Source: Oceanimonas sp. GK1
GTDB taxonomy: Bacteria; Pseudomonadota; Gammaproteobacteria; Enterobacterales; Aeromonadaceae
Length of the DNA: 64,000 nucleotides
Reading direction: 5' to 3'
Assembly (NCBI RefSeq): GCF_000243075.1
Contig: NC_016745.1
Location: 2,187,001 to 2,251,000, forward strand
Shown: one piece after another, positions 56,206 to 62,820 of the stretch
How the letters are laid out: each line of letters opens with the position of its first letter
Numbering within the stretch: the first letter of the stretch is position 1
Translations under genes and position numbers: made by a program
Notes under the pieces: model-generated
What the model was told of the DNA's origin: nothing
Seen by the model: the letters and a program-made list of their open reading frames with translations, nothing else
Databases searched by the model: none

Positions 56206-56346
56206 TTAACGGCTAACAACACCCTGAATTTTACGCCACACAAACACCAGACCATTAACGCCCATTTTAGCCCCGCCGATAGCAGCAACAGCAGCAGTAA
56301 GCAGGCCAATAGCGGTTAAAGCCTCGGTTACGTCGATTGCTTCCAT
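56206..56346 (-). CDS. Major coat protein (pVIII-like), 46 aa
   Basis: A small frame of 46 codons with the classical major coat layout: acidic N-terminus (MEAIDVTEALTA), a central hydrophobic helix (IGLLTAAVAAIGGAKMGVNG and on to VFVW) and a basic C-terminus (RKIQGVVSR). There is no signal peptide, as in phage Pf3, whose 44-residue coat protein inserts without one. GAGGTGATAA lies directly upstream of the ATG. It sits between the small coat gene and the strong terminator. Confidence 0.85.
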   Translation of the reverse strand: MEAIDVTEALTAIGLLTAAVAAIGGAKMGVNGLVFVWRKIQGVVSR

Positions 56347-56351
56347 ATTTA

Positions 56352-56528
56352 TCACCTCGATACAAAGTTACTAATAAGACCGTAACCGCCGGCAACACAT
56401 ATCATCAGTGCCATAGCGCCGATTAACGGCCATGATTCAGCCATAAGGCTGGACATAAAATACACCTCTAACGCTTGCGGATTCTGGCAGACGCCATCAA
56501 CCACGGCGTCACAGGCGTATATCACCAT
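56352..56528 (-). CDS. Small prophage membrane protein (minor coat, pVII/pIX-like)
   Basis: 58-residue protein with one strong helix (residues about 34-54, LIGAMALMICVAGGYGLI) and two cysteines in the N-terminal half. Start ATG overlaps the stop of the ssDNA-binding protein gene by one base (TAATG). Size and place between gpV and pVIII suggest a pVII or pIX equivalent; not proven. Confidence 0.75.
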   Translation of the reverse strand: MVIYACDAVVDGVCQNPQALEVYFMSSLMAESWPLIGAMALMICVAGGYGLISNFVSR

Positions 56529-56836
56529 TATGCAGCTTCCCAACCCACTACAACGTTACGGCTCGGGTTTTCCGGGTCAGCTTCAAGAACGAGCTTGACC
56601 GGCTGCATAAACGGAATGCTTTTCAGCGTTTCAATGGTTTCAGGCGTATTCATCACCCCAATATCACGGCTATCGTACCCGTAGTTAATGATGTTGGTTT
56701 CTTCCTTGGTAATAGACTTTGCCGGCACCAAATAGGTGAGCTGGGCAAAGTCATAGGGCTTGGGAACGCCAGACTTGCGAGAAACACCAAAACCTTTGGT
56801 CACCTGGATAACCGCCATTACATGCATCATAGACAT
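56528..56836 (-). CDS. Prophage ssDNA-binding protein (RstB/gpV-like)
   Basis: 102-residue beta-rich protein placed right after the replication initiator. Sequence pattern (MAVIQVTKGFGVSRKSG, TIETLKSIPFMQPVKLVLEA) resembles the DUF1293/RstB group of Vibrio filamentous phages, some shown to bind single-stranded DNA. AAGGGG 8 bases before ATG. Assignment is by position and resemblance. Confidence 0.72.
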   Translation of the reverse strand: MSMMHVMAVIQVTKGFGVSRKSGVPKPYDFAQLTYLVPAKSITKEETNIINYGYDSRDIGVMNTPETIETLKSIPFMQPVKLVLEADPENPSRNVVVGWEAA

Positions 56837-56851
56837 ATGAACACCCCTTAA

Positions 56852-58081
56852 TTAAAACGCCGGCTCGATTGTGCCGCTTGTTGATAAAATTTCGTAGCTA
56901 AGCGGCCGCTTTAGCCGCTCCGGAATATCATCAATGCCAAGGTGTGAAGTCAGCCGGTGACAGATTTCACCAGGTGCAATACCTTCAAACCGTGCCAGAT
57001 AGTTGATCAACCGCCCGGCCTGGATGGCCGCGGACTCAATAGCCCGTTGACGGTCTATTTTGAATTTGTTTTTGAACGTACGAATGCGCTCGGGCTCGAC
57101 CTGTTCTAAAAGCCCAGCCAAAGCAGGGTAGGAGCCAGCAAAATACGCATCAGGATTAAGCAAAACGTCCAGAGGAATAACCCGGTCCTTTGACCTGATT
57201 TCAACCTCAGCCCGTTGCCAGTTCGGATGTTCCTCGGACTGCATTTGTCGACCTTTCTCATAAGCGCGGAACACTTTGCCGGACTCACGGGCACCAACGT
57301 AGAACGAACACCCCAAATCCGGCACCATGCCGAAACGCTTTTTAGCAGCTTTGGAGTCAATCAGATTAATATGGCCCGACTCGATATAGGTATACCGAGG
57401 GGGACGACCCTTGCCAGAAAACAGACCGTCCAATGCCATTTCGCGGAAACCGGCAGCAGAGAACGCCATGCCCTCATAGTCGTCCAGGGCGAGATCAACC
57501 CGGGTGATTTTGATACCCGGTAACCGGTTCAGAATCTTGTGCATAATGGTGAAATCGACGGCCTCGCAGCCGGCACCGGTAATTGACACCATGCAGCCGC
57601 CATTCTCAGCACCCCATGCCACTATCCCGGCATTAGCACCGTCAATTTTGAGCGTGGCCGAGTATTGGTAGCCGTACATGCCACCACGCCGGGGCTCATA
57701 GCTGAATCGCTGGGTAATACCATGGTCATTGTCCGGAACCATGTGCAAGTTAAGTTCCTGCACCAGAGCCGCCACCTCACCGTGACAAAGACAATCAAGT
57801 AACTGGACGCCGTAATGCTGGACGATGTCGCTGTACGCATCGTTATAGTCGAGGTCAGCCGCCACGAACTCAGCACCGCCCATGGCCTCATCAAGCTGGT
57901 CTGCCATTTCACGCCGGAAGGCGTTGCTCACGTCACGCCAGAACGCCCAATCATGCTGACCGTCAAACCGCTTGGAGTAGGGCGTAGTAACAATGGCACC
58001 AGTACGGGCCAGCGCCTTCATTCGCAAAAGCTGCTCAGGCGACCAGGTGAACGAGAGGTAATCGTGAATGACCTTAGCCAT
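56852..58081 (-). CDS. Phage replication initiator (RstA-like, Rep_trans)
   Basis: 409-residue rolling-circle replication protein resembling RstA of CTX phage. Visible segments: RVDLALDDYEGMAF (metal/active region), YTYIESGHINLIDSK-like beta hairpin and RAEVEIRSKDRVIPLD. An open frame extends 24 codons upstream, but MAKVIHDYLSFTW fits the family. Start overlaps the end of the upstream small gene by 8 bases. Confidence 0.88.
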   Translation of the reverse strand: MAKVIHDYLSFTWSPEQLLRMKALARTGAIVTTPYSKRFDGQHDWAFWRDVSNAFRREMADQLDEAMGGAEFVAADLDYNDAYSDIVQHYGVQLLDCLCHGEVAALVQELNLHMVPDNDHGITQRFSYEPRRGGMYGYQYSATLKIDGANAGIVAWGAENGGCMVSITGAGCEAVDFTIMHKILNRLPGIKITRVDLALDDYEGMAFSAAGFREMALDGLFSGKGRPPRYTYIESGHINLIDSKAAKKRFGMVPDLGCSFYVGARESGKVFRAYEKGRQMQSEEHPNWQRAEVEIRSKDRVIPLDVLLNPDAYFAGSYPALAGLLEQVEPERIRTFKNKFKIDRQRAIESAAIQAGRLINYLARFEGIAPGEICHRLTSHLGIDDIPERLKRPLSYEILSTSGTIEPAF

Positions 58082-58289
58082 GGCGAAACACCCCGGCATC
58101 GTACAGTTCGCGCCAGTTGTCCTGGGTAACCTCAGAGAGTTCGTAATCGTCATACTCGAACATCAAGTGTTGACGAAGGCGGCTCATGCTCGGGAACATT
58201 TCTACCTCACCACCAACCCAAGCAGACACCCAGCCGGGGCCGAATTCAGGTTGTTCTTGCCAGTAGATGGTGATGGCCATGACAGTCAC
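58074..58289 (-). CDS. Small prophage protein, 71 aa
   Basis: Acidic hydrophilic protein, possibly starting with GTG in a GTGA overlap with the stop of the gene before (or at ATG 58280). Contains WQEQPEFGPGWVSAWVGG and YDDYELSEVTQDNWRELYDA. No known domain. Coupled to the replication initiator by overlap; perhaps a regulator of copy number or a host-interacting factor. Confidence 0.65.
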   Translation of the reverse strand: MTVMAITIYWQEQPEFGPGWVSAWVGGEVEMFPSMSRLRQHLMFEYDDYELSEVTQDNWRELYDAGVFRHG

Positions 58290-58516
58290 TCAGCAAAATC
58301 AGCGGGAAGATAAAGAAGGACGGATGATGCAAAATCAATCAGGGTACTATCGAGCTGCTCATCCAAATGCTGATAAACCTGAATCGCATCAAAAGTAGAA
58401 CAGGGAAAGGTCCCATCAGAAATGGAGTCAAGTGAAGCCTTACGGCGCTCTTGAAGGTCGCGAGCCTTGCACAGCAGCTCGACCTGGTAATCGTTAAGAA
58501 AGATTGATGCAGTCAT
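58286..58516 (-). CDS. Small prophage protein, 76 aa
   Basis: Helical, acidic protein (LNDYQVELLCKARDLQERRK; ALQVYQHLDEQL-like central helix). No family recognised. First gene of the leftward phage operon, starting 123 bases from the divergent regulator, so its promoter lies in the gap 58517-58639. Confidence 0.62.
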   Translation of the reverse strand: MTASIFLNDYQVELLCKARDLQERRKASLDSISDGTFPCSTFDAIQVYQHLDEQLDSTLIDFASSVLLYLPADFAE

Positions 58517-58639
58517 GGTCAGTTCTCAAACTTACGAATTGGCAATGATGTTAGTCCGCTGTTTTGCGAACAACAAGCAAGGAAATCAGATTACTAACGA
58601 ACTAGAATCAAGACTCTTGACTTTGAAGGAATGCACGAA
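58517..58639. promoter_or_regulatory. Divergent prophage control region
   Basis: AT-rich 123 bases between the leftward phage operon and the rightward regulator; expected to hold both promoters and operators of the RstR-like protein. No perfect operator repeat is evident by eye. Confidence 0.5.
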
Positions 58640-58972
58640 ATGTACTCAAAAACGCTCATAGAGAAGCTGATGAAGGCAAAGAAATACAACCTTCAGAAGC
58701 AAGTCGCAGCAGAACTAGGATTTAGCAAAGCTCACGTATCAGAAATTTACAGCGGACAAAAAGAATTTACAGATGAAACAGCAACTTACATTGCTAAGGT
58801 TGTCGGTCTGGACCCAAGCGAAGTACTACTAGAGCTGGCCAAGGCCAGAGCCAAGTCAGAGAGCACAAAAGCGGTCTGGGAGAGGTTGATTAGAGAACAC
58901 CGAAACACCGTGCAAGCCGTGGCAGTGCTGGGTTTCGGGCTGTTAAGTCAATCCATCTCTTACTTCGCATAA
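58640..58972 (+). CDS. RstR-like prophage repressor
   Basis: 110-residue helix-turn-helix protein; LQKQVAAELGFSKAHVSEIY is the DNA-binding motif (residues about 16-35). The C-terminal half has a predicted helix and a hydrophobic tail. ATG 58640 has AAGGA 9 bases upstream (ATG 58631 has none). The last codons, TAC TTC GCA TAA, lie in the XerC arm of dif, and the stop ends exactly at the arm boundary. Confidence 0.85.
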   Translation: MYSKTLIEKLMKAKKYNLQKQVAAELGFSKAHVSEIYSGQKEFTDETATYIAKVVGLDPSEVLLELAKARAKSESTKAVWERLIREHRNTVQAVAVLGFGLLSQSISYFA

Positions 58973-58989
58973 TGTATATTATGTTAAAT
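58962..58989. other. Chromosomal dif site / prophage attR
   Basis: 28-base XerCD site: XerC arm acttcgcataa, centre tgtata, XerD arm ttatgttaaat. Centre and XerD arm equal E. coli dif, and the XerC arm differs only in its first 4 bases. It marks the terminus region and remains intact after phage insertion. Confidence 0.93.
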
Positions 58990-59123
58990 ATTGTATTCGA
59001 TAGTCCGAATACCCACCATTCCACTGGCCAATGCAAACTCGCCATCTGGCCCTTGTGGTCAGCCTGCGCTTTGGCTCGAATGACTGAGCACTTCACTTAG
59101 AATCATTTCACCAAGGAGCAGTT

Positions 59124-59426
59124 ATGTACGTACTGATGGATATCATGGTCTCGCCCGGCGGCGTTGGCGTGTCGGTGTCGCCCTATGTGGCCATGTGTCA
59201 GCAGATTTTTGAGGATGCGGGACTCACGCACACCATGCATGGTTATGGCACCAATGTGGAAGGCGAATGGGACGACGTGATGGCGGCGGTCAGGCGCTGC
59301 CATGAAGTACTGCACGAGGCCGGCGCCGTGCGCATCACCAGCCATATTAAGCTCGGCACCCGCAACGACCGGGCGCAGACCATGGCCGACAAGGTCACCA
59401 GCGTGCAGCAAAAGCTGGCTGACTGA
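59124..59426 (+). CDS. Thiamine-binding MTH1187/YqgV family protein
   Basis: 100-residue ferredoxin-like-fold protein of the MTH1187/YkoF-type family, which binds thiamine or its precursors. MDIMVSPGGVGVSVSPYVA and the GYGTNVEGEWDDVMAAVRRCHE segment are typical. First chromosomal gene beyond dif. A perfect 12-base inverted repeat (59430-59441 / 59458-59469) follows the stop. Confidence 0.85.
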   Translation: MYVLMDIMVSPGGVGVSVSPYVAMCQQIFEDAGLTHTMHGYGTNVEGEWDDVMAAVRRCHEVLHEAGAVRITSHIKLGTRNDRAQTMADKVTSVQQKLAD

Positions 59427-59670
59427 ACCAGTGGCACCGAACAACCGGCTTGGGGCCTTCGGTGCCACTCATCCATATATTATGCTGGCAAGTATCAAGA
59501 TTTACCGGGGCCACAGTTTTCATCGCAGACGTTTATGCTAGTCACGGTCGTGACAGCGGCTGGCCGTTCCGAGGCTGAGCAAAGCAAGTCGGGAAAATGG
59601 CCGGGCCGGCTGTAACGAACGCGCCGCTGCAGTATACTGGCCGCCATTGACCCCTAGAACGAGTGAACCA

Positions 59671-61626
59671 GTGCAATCACTGAGCCCGGCCGAGCTGGCC
59701 CCTGCATTTTCATTACCCAACCTGACCACTCTGAACGATGCGGCTCCCCTGCCCTTCAGCGCCCTGCAGCAGCGGGCCGACTCGGCCTTTGCCACTCTGT
59801 CGGGGCTGAATTCCGTCAATCCCATTCTGTTGCTGAACGGCTTTGCCGGCCTGGACGTGGAAGAGCTGGTGCAGGATCTGGTCAAGCGCCACGCCGATCA
59901 CGCCGATCTGTTTGACCTCTGTTATGCGGAAAACCTGCATCACCCGCAAAAGCCCATCTGGCTGCGGCTCAAGGCCGGCACCGGCATTGAGTTCTGCGAG
60001 CTGGTGGGCCAGTTGCTGGAGCTGAGCTCCCGCCATCTGGAAGCGGAGCACATCGTTGAGCGCATTCTTAAAAAGCAGGGCCAGGATGAAAAGGTGGCCG
60101 ACTACCTGTCGAGTCTGGCCCAGCATGTGGCCTCGGGCGGCGGTTTCAGCCATCCCATTCTGATCAATCTGATGGTGCATCGGCACGACAACCGCATTCC
60201 CATTGTGCACGCCCGCCAGTTCACTCCCGAGCAGCTGTTTGGCGCCATTCACTTTCAGACCGAGCAGGGTTCGGTGTTCAGTCACCATCACCTGCTGGAG
60301 CCGGGGCTCATTCACCAGGCCAACGGCGGCTATCTCATCGTGCCCATCGAGGAGCTGCTGGATCAGCCCAACCTCTGGTTCCGGCTGAAAAACGCCCTGG
60401 CCACCCAACGGGTGGAATGGAGCCGGCCCAGCGAGATGGCCGCCTTTTACTTTCAGCCCGAGCCGCCGCCGCTGGATGTGCACCTTATTCTGGTGGGCGA
60501 CCGGCTGGCGGTGGCCGAGCTGCACCTGCTCGACCGGGAGCTCGATACCCTGGCGTTTCTGCGTGCCGATATCATTCCGGAATGGGACGCCGTGGCGGAT
60601 CTGCCCTCCTACCTGGGCTACCTGGCGCACCTGCGCCAAAAGTACGGTCTGCGCGACATGGATGCGGGCGCCGTGGCCCGGCTGTGCCGCTATGGCAGCC
60701 GCATCACCGAGCACCAGCACCGGCTGTCGCTGGTGGAAGCCCAACTGGTGGCCATGATGCAGCTGGCGGACGTGATTGCCGCCCGGGAACACAGCGAGCT
60801 GGTAACCGAACGTCACCTGCGCCTGGCCCAGGAAGAGCAGGATCAGCGGCTTAATTTTCTGGTGGAGCAGTCGGATCTGGGGGTGCGCGACGGCCAGTAC
60901 CTGATGCAGACTCAAGGGCGGGAAGTCGGCCAGATCAATGGCCTGTCGGTTATTCAGATTGCCGGCCATCCCTACGACTTTGGCGAGCCGGTGCGGCTGA
61001 CCGCCACCGTGCACCTGGGCGACGGCGACGTGGCCGACATCGAGCGCAAGGCGGATCTGGCCGGGCATATTCATGCCAAGGCCATGATGATCATTCACGG
61101 CTACCTGGCCAACCTGTTTGGTGCCGAACACCCCTCGCCGCTATCCGCCAACCTGGTGTTTGAACAGTCCTACCACGAAATCGACGGCGACAGCGCGGCG
61201 CTGGCCGGCCTCTGTGCCCTGCTCTCGGCCCTGGCCCGGGAGCCCATTTACCAGCATTTCGCCATCACCGGTGCCGTGGATCAGTTTGGCAACGTGCTGC
61301 CGGTGGGCGGCGTGAATGAAAAAATCGAGGGGTTTTACCGGCTGTGCCGCCTGCAGGGCGTCACCGGTGAGCAGGGGGTACTGATCCCGGCCAGCAACCG
61401 GCTGCAGCTCAACCTGTCGGACGAGGTCGCCGACGCCGTGGCCGAAGGCCGTTTCCACATTCATCCGGTGGCCCGGGTGGAAGAAGCCATCGCCCTGCTG
61501 ATGGGCTGCGAAGCGGGCAAGGTGGACGATCCCTACACCCTGTTTGGTCGCATTCGTGAACGGCTGGACGACCTTAACGGTCATACTATGGAAAGCGGTT
61601 TTTGGCGCCGGTTGTGGCGCCGTTAA
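59671..61626 (+). CDS. LonH/YcbZ, Lon-protease homologue
   Basis: 651-residue AAA-like protein with a C-terminal Lon protease domain; catalytic Ser in EIDGDSAALAG and Lys in GGVNEKIEGF. The ATPase half lacks a clear Walker A, as in YcbZ. Start is probably GTG 59671 (VQSLSPAELAP); TTG 59647 is possible. Precedes fabA, the order seen in E. coli. Confidence 0.9.
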   Translation: MQSLSPAELAPAFSLPNLTTLNDAAPLPFSALQQRADSAFATLSGLNSVNPILLLNGFAGLDVEELVQDLVKRHADHADLFDLCYAENLHHPQKPIWLRLKAGTGIEFCELVGQLLELSSRHLEAEHIVERILKKQGQDEKVADYLSSLAQHVASGGGFSHPILINLMVHRHDNRIPIVHARQFTPEQLFGAIHFQTEQGSVFSHHHLLEPGLIHQANGGYLIVPIEELLDQPNLWFRLKNALATQRVEWSRPSEMAAFYFQPEPPPLDVHLILVGDRLAVAELHLLDRELDTLAFLRADIIPEWDAVADLPSYLGYLAHLRQKYGLRDMDAGAVARLCRYGSRITEHQHRLSLVEAQLVAMMQLADVIAAREHSELVTERHLRLAQEEQDQRLNFLVEQSDLGVRDGQYLMQTQGREVGQINGLSVIQIAGHPYDFGEPVRLTATVHLGDGDVADIERKADLAGHIHAKAMMIIHGYLANLFGAEHPSPLSANLVFEQSYHEIDGDSAALAGLCALLSALAREPIYQHFAITGAVDQFGNVLPVGGVNEKIEGFYRLCRLQGVTGEQGVLIPASNRLQLNLSDEVADAVAEGRFHIHPVARVEEAIALLMGCEAGKVDDPYTLFGRIRERLDDLNGHTMESGFWRRLWRR

Positions 61627-61628
61627 CA

Positions 61629-61665
61629 GATCGGACTTGCCTGGTGCACAGCTGTTCGCTAAAGT
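61629..61665 (+). promoter_or_regulatory. fabA promoter with putative FadR site
   Basis: AGATCGGACTTGCC at 61629-61641 resembles the FadR activator site of E. coli fabA and overlaps a possible -35 (TTGCCT, 61637-61642), followed after 17 bases by TAAAGT (61660-61665). The FadR position over the -35 agrees with activation in E. coli. Confidence 0.55.
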
Positions 61666-61719
61666 GACGCCAATTTTACACCCGGGCCTCGGTGCCCGAT
61701 GAAAAAACGGAAGAGTGGA

Positions 61720-62250
61720 ATGCCTTCACAAAAAGAACTGGGTAAACACAGCTTTACCAGAGAAGAACTGCTGGCCTGCAGCCAGGGCGAGCTGTTTGGC
61801 CCCGGCAACAGCCAGCTGCCCGCCCCCAACATGCTGATGATGGACCGCATTGTGCACATCAGTGACGAGGGCGGCGAGCACGGCAAGGGCGAGATCCTGG
61901 CCGAGCTGGATATCACTCCCGACCTGTGGTTTTTTGACTGCCATTTCCCCGGCGATCCGGTGATGCCCGGTTGCCTGGGCCTGGATGCCATGTGGCAGCT
62001 GGTGGGTTTCTTCCTGGGCTGGAAAGGTGGTCCCGGCAAGGGCCGTGCCCTGGGCGTGGGTGAAGTGAAATTCACCGGCCAGATCCTGCCGACCGCCAAA
62101 AAGGTGACCTACAAGATCACCCTGAAGCGGGTGATCTGGCGCAAGCTGATCATGGGCATCGCCGATGGCGTGGTGGAAGTGGATGGCCGCCCCATCTACG
62201 AAGCCAAGGATCTGAAAGTGGGCCTGTTTACCGACACCTCCACGTTCTGA
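61720..62250 (+). CDS. fabA: 3-hydroxydecanoyl-ACP dehydratase/isomerase
   Basis: Makes trans-2- and cis-3-decenoyl-ACP, the branch point of unsaturated fatty acid synthesis. 176 aa (E. coli 172). Active-site His75 in [13 protein letters not shown] and Asp89 in [11 protein letters not shown] 61720 with GGAAG upstream; a 7-codon longer start is unlikely. Putative FadR site upstream and terminator downstream. Confidence 0.97.
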   Translation: MPSQKELGKHSFTREELLACSQGELFGPGNSQLPAPNMLMMDRIVHISDEGGEHGKGEILAELDITPDLWFFDCHFPGDPVMPGCLGLDAMWQLVGFFLGWKGGPGKGRALGVGEVKFTGQILPTAKKVTYKITLKRVIWRKLIMGIADGVVEVDGRPIYEAKDLKVGLFTDTSTF

Positions 62251-62265
62251 TTGGTCGAATACGTT

Positions 62266-62292
62266 AAGGCCCCGCAATTGCGGGGCCTTTTT
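62266..62292. terminator. Terminator between fabA and rmf
   Basis: AAGGCCCCGCA / TGCGGGGCCTTTTT hairpin; serves converging genes. Confidence 0.9.
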
Positions 62293-62312
62293 GTTGATGA
62301 TGATGACTTGTT

Positions 62313-62489
62313 TTACTTGATGAAGAGGCCGGAACCTTTGTCTTCCATGGCATCTCGCCAGCCCCCTAGCCAATGGCCTTTGGCGTCAAAATCGTTGTAG
62401 GGGCACTGCTCTTTGGAACGTCCACTGACTCCAGCTTGGTAACCGCGGGTACGCGCTCTTTCCAAACGGTCACGTTTTTGTCTCTTCAT
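62313..62489 (-). CDS. rmf: Ribosome modulation factor
   Basis: 58-residue basic protein that dimerises 70S ribosomes into inactive 100S particles in stationary phase. Starts MKRQKRDRLERARTRGYQAG and keeps SGRSKEQCPY and WLGGWRDAMED, near-identical to E. coli RMF (55 aa). It converges on fabA, the neighbourhood also seen in E. coli. Confidence 0.97.
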   Translation of the reverse strand: MKRQKRDRLERARTRGYQAGVSGRSKEQCPYNDFDAKGHWLGGWRDAMEDKGSGLFIK

Positions 62490-62660
62490 AGGTATTACCC
62501 TCGTTTAATCAACAAAAAGTGCGCGGCGTTTCATCCTGCCGCACTTAAGAAATAGATGAGTTGACCGCCGTTCTCAAGGGTTAATTTTTGAGCATAGAGC
62601 AGTGTGGCGTTTTAGCGACTGATATTTATGAAGTTTTGATGAAAAGAGAAAACACCGAAA

Positions 62661-62676
62661 TGTGAGTTTGATCACT
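62661..62676. promoter_or_regulatory. Possible CRP site upstream of rmf
   Basis: TGTGA-GTTTGA-TCACT, nine of ten bases of the CRP consensus TGTGA-N6-TCACA, 180 bases upstream of rmf, in the 331-base gap between rmf and uup that otherwise shows no gene. E. coli rmf is activated by CRP. Confidence 0.5.
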
Positions 62677-62762
62677 TCAGGTGCAGATGGCCGCGGGACC
62701 AAATCGTTGCCGCGCAGGAACTGAGCCGGCGCCTGGTGGTGGCATGGCGTCGGCTGCGGCCA

Positions 62763-62789
62763 AAAAGATGCCGGCTCAAGGGCCGGCAT
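62763..62789 (-). terminator. Terminator after uup
   Basis: On the minus strand ATGCCGGC, 6-base loop, GCCGGCAT then CTTTTT. Confidence 0.85.
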
Positions 62790-62820
62790 GACTTATAACC
62801 AATGTGGTAAACCCGCCGGA

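Larger units (their letters stand above)
51542..58972. mobile_element. Inovirus (filamentous phage) prophage integrated at dif
   Basis: About 7.43 kb between the two XerC arms. It is visibly richer in A+T than the flanks in its middle part. Content on the minus strand, in order: two small proteins, replication initiator, ssDNA-binding protein, small coat protein, major coat protein, terminator, pIII-like, pVI, Zot/pI, secretin, hairpin-rich intergenic region; regulators read on the plus strand at both ends. No integrase lies inside, consistent with use of host XerC/XerD. All core morphogenesis genes are intact. Confidence 0.93.

Noticed and set aside
59430..59469. Perfect 12-base inverted repeat after the thiamine-binding protein gene, as terminator
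   Set aside because: The loop is 16 bases and no T-run follows on either strand, so it was left as an inverted repeat and not called.
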